A stretch of DNA of 64,000 nucleotides from an uncultured Methylobacillus sp. (GTDB lineage: Bacteria; Pseudomonadota; Gammaproteobacteria; Burkholderiales; Methylophilaceae). Both the position numbers and the translations under genes were made by a program. Location of the stretch: assembly GCA_946478865.1 (NCBI GenBank), contig CAMLDO010000002.1, positions 62,001 to 126,000 of the forward strand, given 5' to 3'. Shown one piece after another: positions 32,717 through 41,719 of this stretch. Position 1 is the stretch's first letter, and each line of letters begins with the position of its first letter. A model generated the notes under the pieces. The model searched no databases, was not told the origin of the DNA, and was given only the letters and a program-made list of their open reading frames with translations.

Positions 32717-34012
32717 CTAAAGCCGCCCATCTACCTGGCTCGCATCGAACAGGTATTTGACGTCGTAAATGACGGCATCCGGCTTGCACAGCGCGCGTAT
32801 CCGCGCTATGCCCATTTCGCGGAACTGGCGATGCGCCACCGCGACGACGACGGCATCGTAGCTTCCCTCCTGCAAGTCGCTGACGGGGGCCAGTCCGCAT
32901 TCGGCTTCTGCCTCATCAAGGCTTACCCACGGATCGTGGACGTCCACGCAGGCATTGAAGCCCTCCAGCGTGCGCACGATGTCCACTACCTTGGTATTGC
33001 GCAGGTCCGGGCAGTTTTCCTTGAAAGTCAGGCCGAGGATCAGGATGCGCGCATCCACCACGTTGATGCGCTTCTTCATCATGAGCCGCGACACGGACTC
33101 CGCCACATACTCGCCCATGCCGTCGTTGATGCGGCGACCGGCGAGGATCACCTCGGGGTGGTAGCCCAGTTCCTCCGCCTTGTGCGTCAGATAATAGGGA
33201 TCGACGCCGATGCAGTGCCCCCCGACCAGGCCGGGCCGGAACGGCAGAAAATTCCACTTGGTGCCGGCCGCCTTGAGCACGGATTCGGTATCGATACGCA
33301 TGCGATTGAAGATCAGCGCCAGCTCGTTCACCAGCGCGATGTTGATGTCGCGCTGGGTGTTTTCGATCACCTTGGAAGCCTCGGCGACACGGATGCTCTC
33401 TACCTTGTGCGTGCCGACGCTGATGATCGTGCGATAAAGCGCGTCCACATATTCCGCCGTCTCCTCGGTGGAGCCCGACGTCACCTTGACCGTATTGGTC
33501 AGCCGGTGCTCCTTGTCGCCCGGATTGATGCGCTCAGGGCTGTAGCCGGCGAAAAAGTCGCTGTTGAAGGTCAGTCCGGAGACTTTCTCGATCACCGGGA
33601 TGCAATCCTCTTCCGTAGCCCCCGGATAAACGGTGGACTCGTAGATCACCACGTCGCCCGGCTTGATCACCTTGCCGACCGCCTCGCTGGCGAGAATGAG
33701 CGGGCTCAGGTCAGGGCGATTACTCTGGTCCACCGGCGTAGGCACCGTGACGATATAGGTATTGCATGCTCGCAGGGCATCGAGGCTGTCCGAATATTCC
33801 AGATGGCGCGCATCCGTCAGTTCCTCGGAGTTCATTTCAAGCGTGTAGTCATGCCCGTTCCGCAGTTCCTCCACCCGGCGAGAATTGATGTCGTACCCCA
33901 CCGTGGGCAGGAATTTCCCGAATTCGACCGCCAGAGGCAGGCCGACATACCCCAGGCCGATCACACCGATCCTGGCTTCGCTCAAATCACGCAATATGAC
34001 TCCCTGTTTCAA
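32717..34012 (-). CDS. Nucleotide-sugar dehydrogenase, TviB/WbpO type
   Basis: NAD-dependent UDP-sugar 6-dehydrogenase of 431 residues. The N-terminal Rossmann motif is [19 protein letters not shown], the catalytic Cys is C267 in [15 protein letters not shown], and the C-terminal domain has [20 protein letters not shown]. Overall it resembles Vi-polysaccharide TviB/VipA, which makes UDP-N-acetylgalactosaminuronate. This suggests that the operon's glycan contains an acidic amino sugar. ATG 34012 overlaps the previous stop (ATGA). Confidence 0.92.
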   Translation of the reverse strand: MKQGVILRDLSEARIGVIGLGYVGLPLAVEFGKFLPTVGYDINSRRVEELRNGHDYTLEMNSEELTDARHLEYSDSLDALRACNTYIVTVPTPVDQSNRPDLSPLILASEAVGKVIKPGDVVIYESTVYPGATEEDCIPVIEKVSGLTFNSDFFAGYSPERINPGDKEHRLTNTVKVTSGSTEETAEYVDALYRTIISVGTHKVESIRVAEASKVIENTQRDINIALVNELALIFNRMRIDTESVLKAAGTKWNFLPFRPGLVGGHCIGVDPYYLTHKAEELGYHPEVILAGRRINDGMGEYVAESVSRLMMKKRINVVDARILILGLTFKENCPDLRNTKVVDIVRTLEGFNACVDVHDPWVSLDEAEAECGLAPVSDLQEGSYDAVVVAVAHRQFREMGIARIRALCKPDAVIYDVKYLFDASQVDGRL

Positions 34013-35124
34013 ATATTCTTGTTGATTGTCAATTCGTTATAGACATCGAGGGTGCCTTGCAGCATCGCATCCAGCCTGAATTTCGATGGCAAGGGCCCGG
34101 GCATGAGCTGCGACTCCAGAATGCGCTTGCAGGTCTGCACGGCCGCATCGATATCGTGGGTCGTCACCTTGCCCTGCGGAAACATGCTGCCCAATATTTC
34201 ACCCACGCCGCCATGCGCATAGGCGACCACGGGCGTACCGACCGTCAGCGCTTCCAGCACGGTGCGGCCGAAGGCCTCCGGCTGGGTGGAAAGCGAAACC
34301 ACGAGGTTGCTGGCGGCGAAAATTTCGCGCATGTCATTGCGGTGGCCGGTAAAGGTCAGCGCATCGCTCACGCCAAAGCGCACCGCCGTAGCCTTCAGCT
34401 CTTCAAGATAATGCGCATGCCGCGCCTCCGCCTCGCCCACGATCAGGCCGTGCAGGTCCGGAAACATGGATTTGAGCTGGGAGAGCAGGTATATGAAATC
34501 GGGATGTCCCTTGAGCCGCGTCAGCCGGCCGGCCAGCACGACCAGCCGCTTTCCTTTCAACTGCGGAAATTGGGCATGCCACGCATCGAGCCACTCGTTT
34601 GCGGGACGATAGTCGGCAGGGTATTGGTGATGGTCGATGCCGCGATGAATCACACGCAGCGCTTCCGCATCCCGGCGCAGGTAATGGGTACGCACATAGC
34701 GGGAGACAGCATCCGATACCGCGATGACGCGCTCCCCCCGTGTCATTACGGAGCTGTAGTATCCGACAGAGTAAAACCCATGGACGGTCGTCACGAATCT
34801 CGGACGCCGTTGCGGGGGCATGCCTTTCCACGCCAGAAACCCGATCCAGGCTGGCAAGCGGGAGCGGCAATGCAGAATATCGACCTCGTGCTCGGTCAGG
34901 AAGGCGCGCAGTTGCGGGATCAGACGTAACGTCTTGAGGGATTTCCTGCCGATCGGCCACGTAAAATGCCGCGACCCTTCCGACTCAAGCTGGGCCACCA
35001 TGCGCCCGCCCGCGGACATGACCATGGACTCGTGACCACGCTCGACCAGGAATTTCCCGACCTCCAGCGTCCCGCGCTCCACTCCTCCGCTGCTGAGCGC
35101 CGGCAGTAGCTGAAGTACTTTCAA
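34009..35124 (-). CDS. Family 4 glycosyltransferase
   Basis: GT-B enzyme of 371 residues. Visible: [57 protein letters not shown] and the donor site [15 protein letters not shown] with [12 protein letters not shown] start it at TTG 35124, whose TTGA overlaps the previous stop in the same way as the ATGA joints elsewhere in this operon; the protein then begins with the usual short strand of GT4 enzymes. The frame runs up to 35241 if an ATG is demanded. Confidence 0.88.
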   Translation of the reverse strand: MKVLQLLPALSSGGVERGTLEVGKFLVERGHESMVMSAGGRMVAQLESEGSRHFTWPIGRKSLKTLRLIPQLRAFLTEHEVDILHCRSRLPAWIGFLAWKGMPPQRRPRFVTTVHGFYSVGYYSSVMTRGERVIAVSDAVSRYVRTHYLRRDAEALRVIHRGIDHHQYPADYRPANEWLDAWHAQFPQLKGKRLVVLAGRLTRLKGHPDFIYLLSQLKSMFPDLHGLIVGEAEARHAHYLEELKATAVRFGVSDALTFTGHRNDMREIFAASNLVVSLSTQPEAFGRTVLEALTVGTPVVAYAHGGVGEILGSMFPQGKVTTHDIDAAVQTCKRILESQLMPGPLPSKFRLDAMLQGTLDVYNELTINKNI

Positions 35125-36047
35125 ACGCTTGGAAACCAAATGCTTTTGATCCAGACGGCGCACCTTGAGGCTTCGTCGAGTTTCGCCACCATGTGCGGCA
35201 AAAGCATGCCGGGACGCCAGGAGCGATAGCTGGTGACCCATCCTTCCGCACGCAATCTTTCGAGGCCCCGCACCACCCGGCTGGAACTCTTGGCTTTCAA
35301 GTCGAACACGCCCACGCTGGAACCGGCAGTGAGGGCTTCATACACCATCGAAACGCTGTCCGGCGTGACCCACACCTGGCCAGACACTTCCAGCTGGTTT
35401 TCCAGCCATCCGAACGGGAGCTGCCCCATGGGCATGATCTGAAGGTTGGGCAACCCCAGCTGCCGTATCCCATCGATGGTCGATGCCGGCGTCCTCGGGG
35501 AAGTCGTGATCACCCATTGGACAGCCGGGGTGTTCTTGACGAGATTGTGGATACTCAATATCAGCCGGCCATCTTCCCAGTGGAAATGCTTGGAAGGGCC
35601 GCCCAGCAGGATCAGGCCCGCCTCATGATTCTTGACCAGGGACGGCCGCACCTGATTGAGCGCGCCGCGCGTGGCGATGACATTTCCGGAAGAAACGATG
35701 CCGTCATGCTCGGGGATAAGACACAGATCGAACAGGGCGCGTGGCAGGCTGGGATTCATCAGCACCACGGTTTTCCCGCCGTATGCCCGCTGCGCCGCCA
35801 GCATATTGAGATGGGTTCCGTGTCCGGCACCCACGATGAGATCGGGAGCAGGCAAGCCTTCACCCGGCGCATAGCGCCGCTCCATCATCGCCTTGACCGT
35901 CTGGCTGGATGACTGTGCCCGAATCTCGAACGAGCTTACGTCCATGTGCCGCTCGATGGCTTGCACCAAGCCTCGCACCTGCTTCATGTGGCCCAGTTTT
36001 CCGTCAGTAATAGACCAGATAACCGTAGCGTTTGGGGAACTATCCAT
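35121..36047 (-). CDS. ELM1 (mitochondrial fission factor-like) family protein, second
   Basis: First gene of the glycan operon, 308 residues. ELM1-family marks: VIWSITDGKLGHMKQVRGLV, LIVGAGHGTHLNMLAAQRAY, VVLMNPSLPRALFDLCLIPE, LLGGPSKHFHW, TTSPRTP and VTPDSVSMVYEALTAG. It is clearly related to the 30135-31175 product but diverged. ATG 36047 is chosen over the adjacent GTG 36050; the ribosome site is weak. The stop overlaps the next start. Confidence 0.85.
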   Translation of the reverse strand: MDSSPNATVIWSITDGKLGHMKQVRGLVQAIERHMDVSSFEIRAQSSSQTVKAMMERRYAPGEGLPAPDLIVGAGHGTHLNMLAAQRAYGGKTVVLMNPSLPRALFDLCLIPEHDGIVSSGNVIATRGALNQVRPSLVKNHEAGLILLGGPSKHFHWEDGRLILSIHNLVKNTPAVQWVITTSPRTPASTIDGIRQLGLPNLQIMPMGQLPFGWLENQLEVSGQVWVTPDSVSMVYEALTAGSSVGVFDLKAKSSSRVVRGLERLRAEGWVTSYRSWRPGMLLPHMVAKLDEASRCAVWIKSIWFPSV

Positions 36048-36150
36048 CACTCAATCAATGCTTGCCTGAACTGCTGCAAGCATTCCATATGCATATTTCG
36101 GCTGCATGATGGAAATGTGTCAGGTTAATGAAAGACCGATGAAAGACGCC

Positions 36151-36174
36151 GGGGCCAGCCGCAAGGCCAGCCCC
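36151..36174 (-). terminator. Possible terminator after the nucleotidase gene
   Basis: Hairpin GGGGCCAGCC / GGCCAGCCCC with a GCAA loop and two internal mismatches, about 18 bp past the stop at 36192. The leftward tail (GTCTTTCAT) is a weak T-run. Confidence 0.45.
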
Positions 36175-36191
36175 TGACATGCATGTGCCTA

Positions 36192-38111
36192 CTAGTTCAA
36201 ACGCTGGATACGCACATTGGCAGACGGATACGCTGCCGGATCGACCGTTCCGTAGAACATCAGCCAGGCCTCCATCGCATCCAGATCCTGAGCCCCGCCC
36301 AAAGGCGACGTACCCAGTGTGAATGCGCTGAAGAGATCGCCGCCGTCCGCAAGGAAGGAGTTCATCGTCACGCGATAGCTCGCGACCGGATCAAGGGTAA
36401 CGCCATTGAGCTTGATGCTGGCAGGATCGACCTTGTCGCAAGCGGGACCGGCAGCATTCCAGGTATAGCTGAAGCCTTGGGAAACCTGCAGGATACGGTT
36501 GAACGGCTGACTGTTCGGGCAACCCATGAATTGCTGTTCGAGCAGTTGTTCGATTTGCGCACCGGTCAGGGTCTTGGTGACCAGCGAATTGCCGAACGGC
36601 TGCACGGTGAACGCCTCGCCGTAGGTAATGTTTCCATCCCCTTCCCCAGCTGTCTGCGTATAGGTGATGTCGGCACGGACACCGCCCGGATTCATGAAGG
36701 CAATGACAGCGCCGCCGAAAGCCGGATCCTTGGTCGCATGCAGCTGCGCATCTGCAATGAGGTCGCCCATGAGCGATTCGCCCGCCGCATTGGTGGCGCG
36801 CGAAATGATGCCGGTATTGTGGCCGATCACGCGATTGCGCGGGCCGGCAGCAGCGGCATCGTAATGATTGACGAGTTCAAGCAGCGCCGGATCTTCCGCC
36901 GTTGCCGTACCCGTGCCGGTGAGGAGATTGACCGCCGTTACCTCGAGCACATCATGCGTTTCGGTATCGATGGTGACGTCGATATTACTGAGCACGCGTG
37001 CATACTGTCCGGCCGAAGTCACCCGTACCGGCTGTCCGGCCGCATTGCCTATCAGGCAATTGTAGGCCTGGTGGGTATGACCGGTGATGACGAGGTCCAC
37101 GGCCGGGTCGAGACGATTGACGATATCCACGATGGGGCCGGAAACGCCATTGCAACCATTGATGTCGGTACCGGCGAAACCGCCTTCGTGGACCACCACC
37201 ACGATGCTTTCGATGCCCTGCTCCTTCAATTGGGGCACCAGCGCATTGACGGTATCGGCCTCGTCTGCAAAAGTCAGCCCGGCCACGCCGCTGGGTGTGA
37301 CGATGGACGGCGTACCTTCCAGCGTCATGCCGATAAAGGCTACCTTGTTTCCCAGAAAGGTCTTGACACCGTATGCGGGGAACAGGGTCGTGCCAGTCGC
37401 GCTGTCGGCGACGTTGGCGGCGAGGAACTCGAAATCCGCGCCCGCGAACTGGCCGTTTTCCAGACCGTCGGCCAGGCCCTTGCCGGAGTTCGGATCGGAA
37501 GGATGGTTGCCGCCCGCCTGCATGCGCAGCAGCTCCTGCCGACCTTCGTCGAACTCATGGTTGCCGACGGCGTTGAAATCGATGCCGATGCGGTTCATCG
37601 CCTCAATGGTCGGTTCATCATGGAACAGCGCGGAAGTCAGCGGGCTGGCGCCTATCATGTCGCCCGCGGACACGACCGCGTGCAGCGCGTTCTGATCCTT
37701 GAGCGCCTTGATGCGCGTGGCAAAGCGCGCCACCCCGGGATTGCTGGAAGAGCCCTCGCCCGCCTTGATATTGCCGTGGAAATCATTGAAGCCGATCAGC
37801 TTCACGGTAATCGTGCGCCCCACCTCGGAAGATGCGGCCGCCTTCTTGATGCTGCTGCTTTCCTTGGTGGAGAGCACGTTCGACAAAGAATTGACGACCT
37901 CCGCCACGTGGCTGACAAACTCGCCATGGCTGCCCCACTGATTGGGAGCGTCCAGAATCATGTCGTTGATGCAGGCGCCATTGACAGCCCTGTCGGCCAC
38001 GCCGCTGTTCACACTGCCCAGCATGACATTGCCGTCGCACACGTCGGCGGAAGCCTATGCTGAAAGAAAACACATCGCCCCCAGAACCAGGGGTTTCAGG
38101 ATGAATTGCAT
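36192..38111 (-). CDS. Secreted 5'-nucleotidase/metallophosphatase (UshA-like), amber codon in the signal peptide
   Basis: Two-domain nucleotidase. Metallophosphatase motifs: NDFHGNI, AGDMIGASPL, VGNHEFDEG, GHTHQAYNC. The C-terminal nucleotide-binding domain has NPGGVRADI and VQPFGNSLV. A roughly 75-residue N-terminal region (CDGNVMLGSVNSG, HGEFVSHVAEVV) precedes the catalytic domain, as in some large secreted nucleases. ATG 38111 has GGAG 8 nt upstream and reads MQFILKPLVLGAMCFLSA, then TAG, then ASADVCDGNV: a normal signal peptide interrupted at codon 19. After the TAG the frame is open for 621 codons. As read, the gene would yield no exported product unless the TAG is suppressed or is a sequencing error (CAG would restore Gln). 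The next start, GTG 38042, would lack a signal peptide. Confidence 0.8.
38055..38057 (-). other. In-frame TAG in the nucleotidase signal peptide
   Basis: Codon 19 of the frame starting at ATG 38111. The flanking residues (FLSA, then ASAD) form a consistent signal-peptidase region only if this codon is read through. A single C-to-T change from CAG explains it. Confidence 0.85.
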
Positions 38112-38171
38112 TTCGTATCTCCAGTGTAGTGATCGAATGCAACTAATCTAGAGCGCGACTATTACAACTTT

Positions 38172-38187
38172 ATGCTCGGAAGAACTA
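38172..38187. promoter_or_regulatory. GAACTA half-site upstream of the nucleotidase gene
   Basis: Read leftward it is TAGTTC-TTCC-GAGCAT, 60 bp before ATG 38111. One half matches the recurring motif; the other is degenerate. The core GGAAGAACTAC equals the alkaline phosphatase copy. Confidence 0.3.
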
Positions 38188-38343
38188 CCGGAATTATCTT
38201 AATGTGGAAGTAATAAAGGTGTATGACTGGAGCAGCACAGATTCGGAGATTGAACGCGGCAAGCCCATTCTGGCTCACCATCTGAAGCACTAAAGACCAA
38301 TCCAGGGAGGAAATCTATTCTGACCAATCAGTAGAACCCTGAT

Positions 38344-38434
38344 TGGCGGAGAGGGAGGGATTCGAACCCTCGATAACGGAGACCGCTATACCGGATTTCG
38401 AGTCCGGCGCATTCGACCACTCTGCCACCTCTCC
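38344..38434 (-). tRNA. tRNA-Ser (CGA anticodon)
   Basis: A 91-nt cloverleaf reading GGAGAGGTGGCAGAGTGG from 38434. The 7-bp acceptor pairs with CCTCTCC, the anticodon loop CTCGAAA has CGA between CCGGA/TCCGG stems, there is a long variable arm, and the T arm is GAGGGTTCGAATCCCTC. The 3' CCA is encoded. It reads UCG serine codons. It is divergent from mltF. Confidence 0.96.
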
Positions 38435-38514
38435 GCAGCGGAGTCGCGCATTCTAGCACAAGCCGGCGGTTCGCGTCGCTGGACAAAGTCTCCCGACTTC
38501 GGGAAACTTCGGCT

Positions 38515-39942
38515 ATGCGTTTCCTGGCGATACTGATCCCCCTGCTTGTCCTCGGCGGCTGCCAGAAGCCTGCCAAGCCGCTTCCTTCCGTCAAAGAGAG
38601 TCGGGAGTTGATCGTTGTCACCCACAACGGCCCGGCTACTTATTATGTAAATGGACAGAACGAGTATGCGGGGTTCGAGTACGACCTTGCCAAGCTGTTC
38701 GCGCAGGATTTGAGCGCGGAACTGGGACAGGAGGTCAAGCTCAAGATCGTGCTGGTCGAAAATGTTTCCCAGGTAATTCCCGCATTGATGAAGGGCCGCG
38801 CGCATATCGCTGCCGCCAATCTTTCCATCACGCGCCCTCGTCAACATCTCGTGCGTTTCGGGCCACCCTACCAGACCGTGCAGCAGCAGGTGGTCTATAA
38901 CAAGGAGAACGGCAAGGCGCCGAAAAAACTCGCCGATCTGGCAGGCGCCAATATCGCGATCCCGACAGGGACCAGTTATGCCGAGCGCCTGAACGAAATG
39001 GCCAGCGAGGTGCCAGGCCTGCACTGGGCGGAGGAACAGCGCGTAAACAGCGAGGCGCTGCTGGAACGCGTGGCCGACGGAACTCTGGACTATACGATCG
39101 CCGATTCCCATCTGGTCGCGATGGTGCAGAACTATTACCCCAACCTCGGCGTTAGTCTCAATTTTGGGAAAAAAGACGAACTGGCCTGGGCTTTCCGCAA
39201 GAACGGCGACGAGTGGCTGTACCAGCAGGGGAAGAAGTTTTTTGCCCGTATCAAGAAAGACGGCACCTTGCGCATGCTGATCGATCGTTATTACGGGCAT
39301 TCGGAGCGGGTCCTCCCGACCGATGTAACGGGATTTCTCATCAAGCTGAAGACCGCGCTGCCGAAATATGTCGACCTCTTCAAGCAGGCGGAAGAATTGA
39401 CCGGCATCGACTGGCGGTTGCTCGCGGCGATCAGTTATCAGGAGTCGCACTGGGACCCTTTCGCCACCTCGCCGACCAATGTGCGCGGCATGATGATGCT
39501 GACCGAGGAAACTGCCGACCGCATGGGCGTGACTAATCGTCTGGACCCGACGCAAAGTATCATGGCGGGTGCCCGCTACATGATCGTGCTGAAGGAAACG
39601 ATACCCGAGCGCGTGGCCGAGCCGGATCGCACATGGCTCGCGCTGGCCGCTTACAATATCGGTTATGCCCACCTGGAGGACGCGCGCAAGCTGGCGCAGC
39701 GTCTCAAGATGAATCCAGACGCCTGGGCCGATGTGAAGAAAACGCTTCCCTTGCTGACGCAGGAGGCATATTTCACGACCCTGCAATACGGTTATGCACG
39801 CGGCGGCGCGCCTGTGCATTTCGTCGAATCAATACGCACCTACTATCGTATTCTTGAAAAATACGAGCAGAAGCATGTACCCATCCTGCCCGGGTTCGAA
39901 CTGGTAAGTTCGGATTTCTGGCAGGCGGCCGGTATACGCTGA
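38515..39942 (+). CDS. mltF: Membrane-bound lytic murein transglycosylase F
   Basis: Lipoprotein of 475 residues (lipobox VLGGC, Cys16) anchored in the outer membrane. It has an N-terminal ABC-substrate-binding-like regulatory domain (ITRPRQHLVRFGPPYQTVQQ) and a C-terminal SLT domain with the catalytic Glu in AAISYQESHWDP, then NVRGMMMLTEETA and LALAAYNIGYAHLEDA. It cleaves peptidoglycan with formation of anhydro-muropeptides. It is followed 31 bp later by the antiporter gene. Confidence 0.95.
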   Translation: MRFLAILIPLLVLGGCQKPAKPLPSVKESRELIVVTHNGPATYYVNGQNEYAGFEYDLAKLFAQDLSAELGQEVKLKIVLVENVSQVIPALMKGRAHIAAANLSITRPRQHLVRFGPPYQTVQQQVVYNKENGKAPKKLADLAGANIAIPTGTSYAERLNEMASEVPGLHWAEEQRVNSEALLERVADGTLDYTIADSHLVAMVQNYYPNLGVSLNFGKKDELAWAFRKNGDEWLYQQGKKFFARIKKDGTLRMLIDRYYGHSERVLPTDVTGFLIKLKTALPKYVDLFKQAEELTGIDWRLLAAISYQESHWDPFATSPTNVRGMMMLTEETADRMGVTNRLDPTQSIMAGARYMIVLKETIPERVAEPDRTWLALAAYNIGYAHLEDARKLAQRLKMNPDAWADVKKTLPLLTQEAYFTTLQYGYARGGAPVHFVESIRTYYRILEKYEQKHVPILPGFELVSSDFWQAAGIR

Positions 39943-39973
39943 TCCACACGAATTCAGTTTTAGAAAGTTCGCA

Positions 39974-41695
39974 ATGCCGCATGAAATCAGCCTGATCACG
40001 ACCATTGCCGCCGCCTTCGGATTGGCGATGGTCATGGGCTTTACCGCCTCCAAGCTCAAAATGCCGCCGCTGGTCGGATATCTGATTGCCGGTATCCTCA
40101 TCGGTCCCTCCACGCCCGGCTTCCATGCCGATATGGAGCTGGCCGCCCAGCTCGCGGAAATCGGCGTGATGCTGCTCATGTTCGGCGTCGGGCTGCATTT
40201 CTCGCTGGACGATCTGCTCGCGGTAAAGCGCATTGCCGTACCGGGGGCCGTCGTGCAGATCGCCGTGGCCACGCTGCTCGGCATGGGCACGGCGCTGTAC
40301 TGGGGATGGGATATCGGCGCTGCACTGGTGTTCGGGCTGTCGCTCTCGTGCGCAAGCACGGTGGTGCTGCTGCGCGCACTGGAGTCGCGCGGAGTGCTGG
40401 AAACGATCAACGGCCGCATTGCTGTCGGCTGGCTCATCGTCGAAGACCTGGTCATGGTGCTGGTGCTGGTGCTGCTGCCGGCGTTTTCCGGCCTGCTGGG
40501 CGGCGACGTCGATCCCGCGCGCGAAGGCGGTTGGACCAGCAATGTATGGGGAGCCTTGGGCATTACATTGGTCAAGGTCGCCGCCTTCATCGCCCTGATG
40601 CTGGTCGTAGGCCGCCGGCTGTTCCCTCGCCTGCTGTGGCAGATTGCCGGCACCGGATCGCGCGAGCTATTCACGTTGTGCGTGGTCGCCGCCGCGATTG
40701 GCGTGGCGTATGGCTCGGCCAAGCTATTCGGAGTGTCATTCGCCCTCGGCGCCTTCTTCGCAGGCATGATGATGCGCGAGTCGGAGTTCAGCCATCGCGC
40801 GGCCGACGAATCGCTGCCATTACGTGATGCGTTTTCGGTGCTGTTCTTCGTCTCCGTGGGCATGCTGTTCGATCCGCACGTGCTCATCAACGATCCGTGG
40901 AAGGTACTGGCGGTCGCAGCGATCATCATGCTCGGGAAAACGCTCGCGGCGATTTTCCTCGTGCTGCTGTTTCGCTATCCGCTCAATACCGCGCTTACCG
41001 TCGGCGCCAGCCTCGCGCAGATCGGCGAGTTCTCGTTCATCCTCGCCGGCGTGGGCGTGAGCCTGCAACTGCTAGGCACCGAAGGCCAAAGCCTGATCCT
41101 GGCCGGTGCGCTGGTTTCCATCGCGCTGAACTCGCTCGCCTTTGCCGCCATCGAGCCGGTGCAGGTGTGGATACGCTCCCGTTCCGAACTCGCGCGCCGC
41201 CTCGAAACCCGGGATGACCCGCTCGCCCAGCTGCCGATGTCGACCGACCAGGCACTGCTGACCGGGCAGGTGGTGCTGGTCGGTTATGGCCGCGTCGGCA
41301 AGCGCATTGCGCAAACGCTGAACGAGCGCGGCATTCCCTACGTGGTAGCCGAACAGAACCGCGGCATCGTGGAGACGTTGCGCGCACACGAGATTCCTGC
41401 CGTGTCCGGCGATGCTTCCGACCCGGCCGTGCTCATCCAGGCCCACATCCACCGTGCCGGAATGCTGGTAATCGCGACACCGGACAGTTTCGCCGCACGA
41501 AAAATGGTCGAAACCGCCCGTCTGCTCAACCCCAATGTCGAGGTCGTGATCCGCACCCATAGCGACGAAGAAGCGGAAATGCTCACCAAGGAGAAGATCG
41601 GCAAAGTATTCATGGGCGAGCACGAGCTGGCGCGTGGCATGACCAGCCATATCCTGAGCCGGATGCGGATCGCCAAGAAAAGCGAGCATCCCTGA
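39974..41695 (+). CDS. Kef-type potassium/proton antiporter (YbaL-like)
   Basis: CPA2 antiporter of 573 residues: an N-terminal exchanger with about 12-13 helices (PPLVGYLIAGILIGPSTPGF, LMFGVGLHFSLDDLL, LSLSCASTVVLLRALESRGV) and a C-terminal TrkA-N/RCK domain (VLVGYGRVGKRIAQTL, VSGDASDPAVL). It exports K+ or exchanges it for H+, gated by nucleotide or thiol ligands. It stands 24 bp before the P-type ATPase gene, suggesting co-expression. Confidence 0.9.
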   Translation: MPHEISLITTIAAAFGLAMVMGFTASKLKMPPLVGYLIAGILIGPSTPGFHADMELAAQLAEIGVMLLMFGVGLHFSLDDLLAVKRIAVPGAVVQIAVATLLGMGTALYWGWDIGAALVFGLSLSCASTVVLLRALESRGVLETINGRIAVGWLIVEDLVMVLVLVLLPAFSGLLGGDVDPAREGGWTSNVWGALGITLVKVAAFIALMLVVGRRLFPRLLWQIAGTGSRELFTLCVVAAAIGVAYGSAKLFGVSFALGAFFAGMMMRESEFSHRAADESLPLRDAFSVLFFVSVGMLFDPHVLINDPWKVLAVAAIIMLGKTLAAIFLVLLFRYPLNTALTVGASLAQIGEFSFILAGVGVSLQLLGTEGQSLILAGALVSIALNSLAFAAIEPVQVWIRSRSELARRLETRDDPLAQLPMSTDQALLTGQVVLVGYGRVGKRIAQTLNERGIPYVVAEQNRGIVETLRAHEIPAVSGDASDPAVLIQAHIHRAGMLVIATPDSFAARKMVETARLLNPNVEVVIRTHSDEEAEMLTKEKIGKVFMGEHELARGMTSHILSRMRIAKKSEHP

Positions 41696-41719
41696 CAATC
41701 TTGTACGGAGGCTTAACGT

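Noticed and set aside
32036..34042. 668-codon plus-strand frame
   Set aside because: Antisense to the TviB-type dehydrogenase and paralogue C.
36183..38063. 626-codon plus-strand frame
   Set aside because: Antisense to the nucleotidase; no recognisable protein features.
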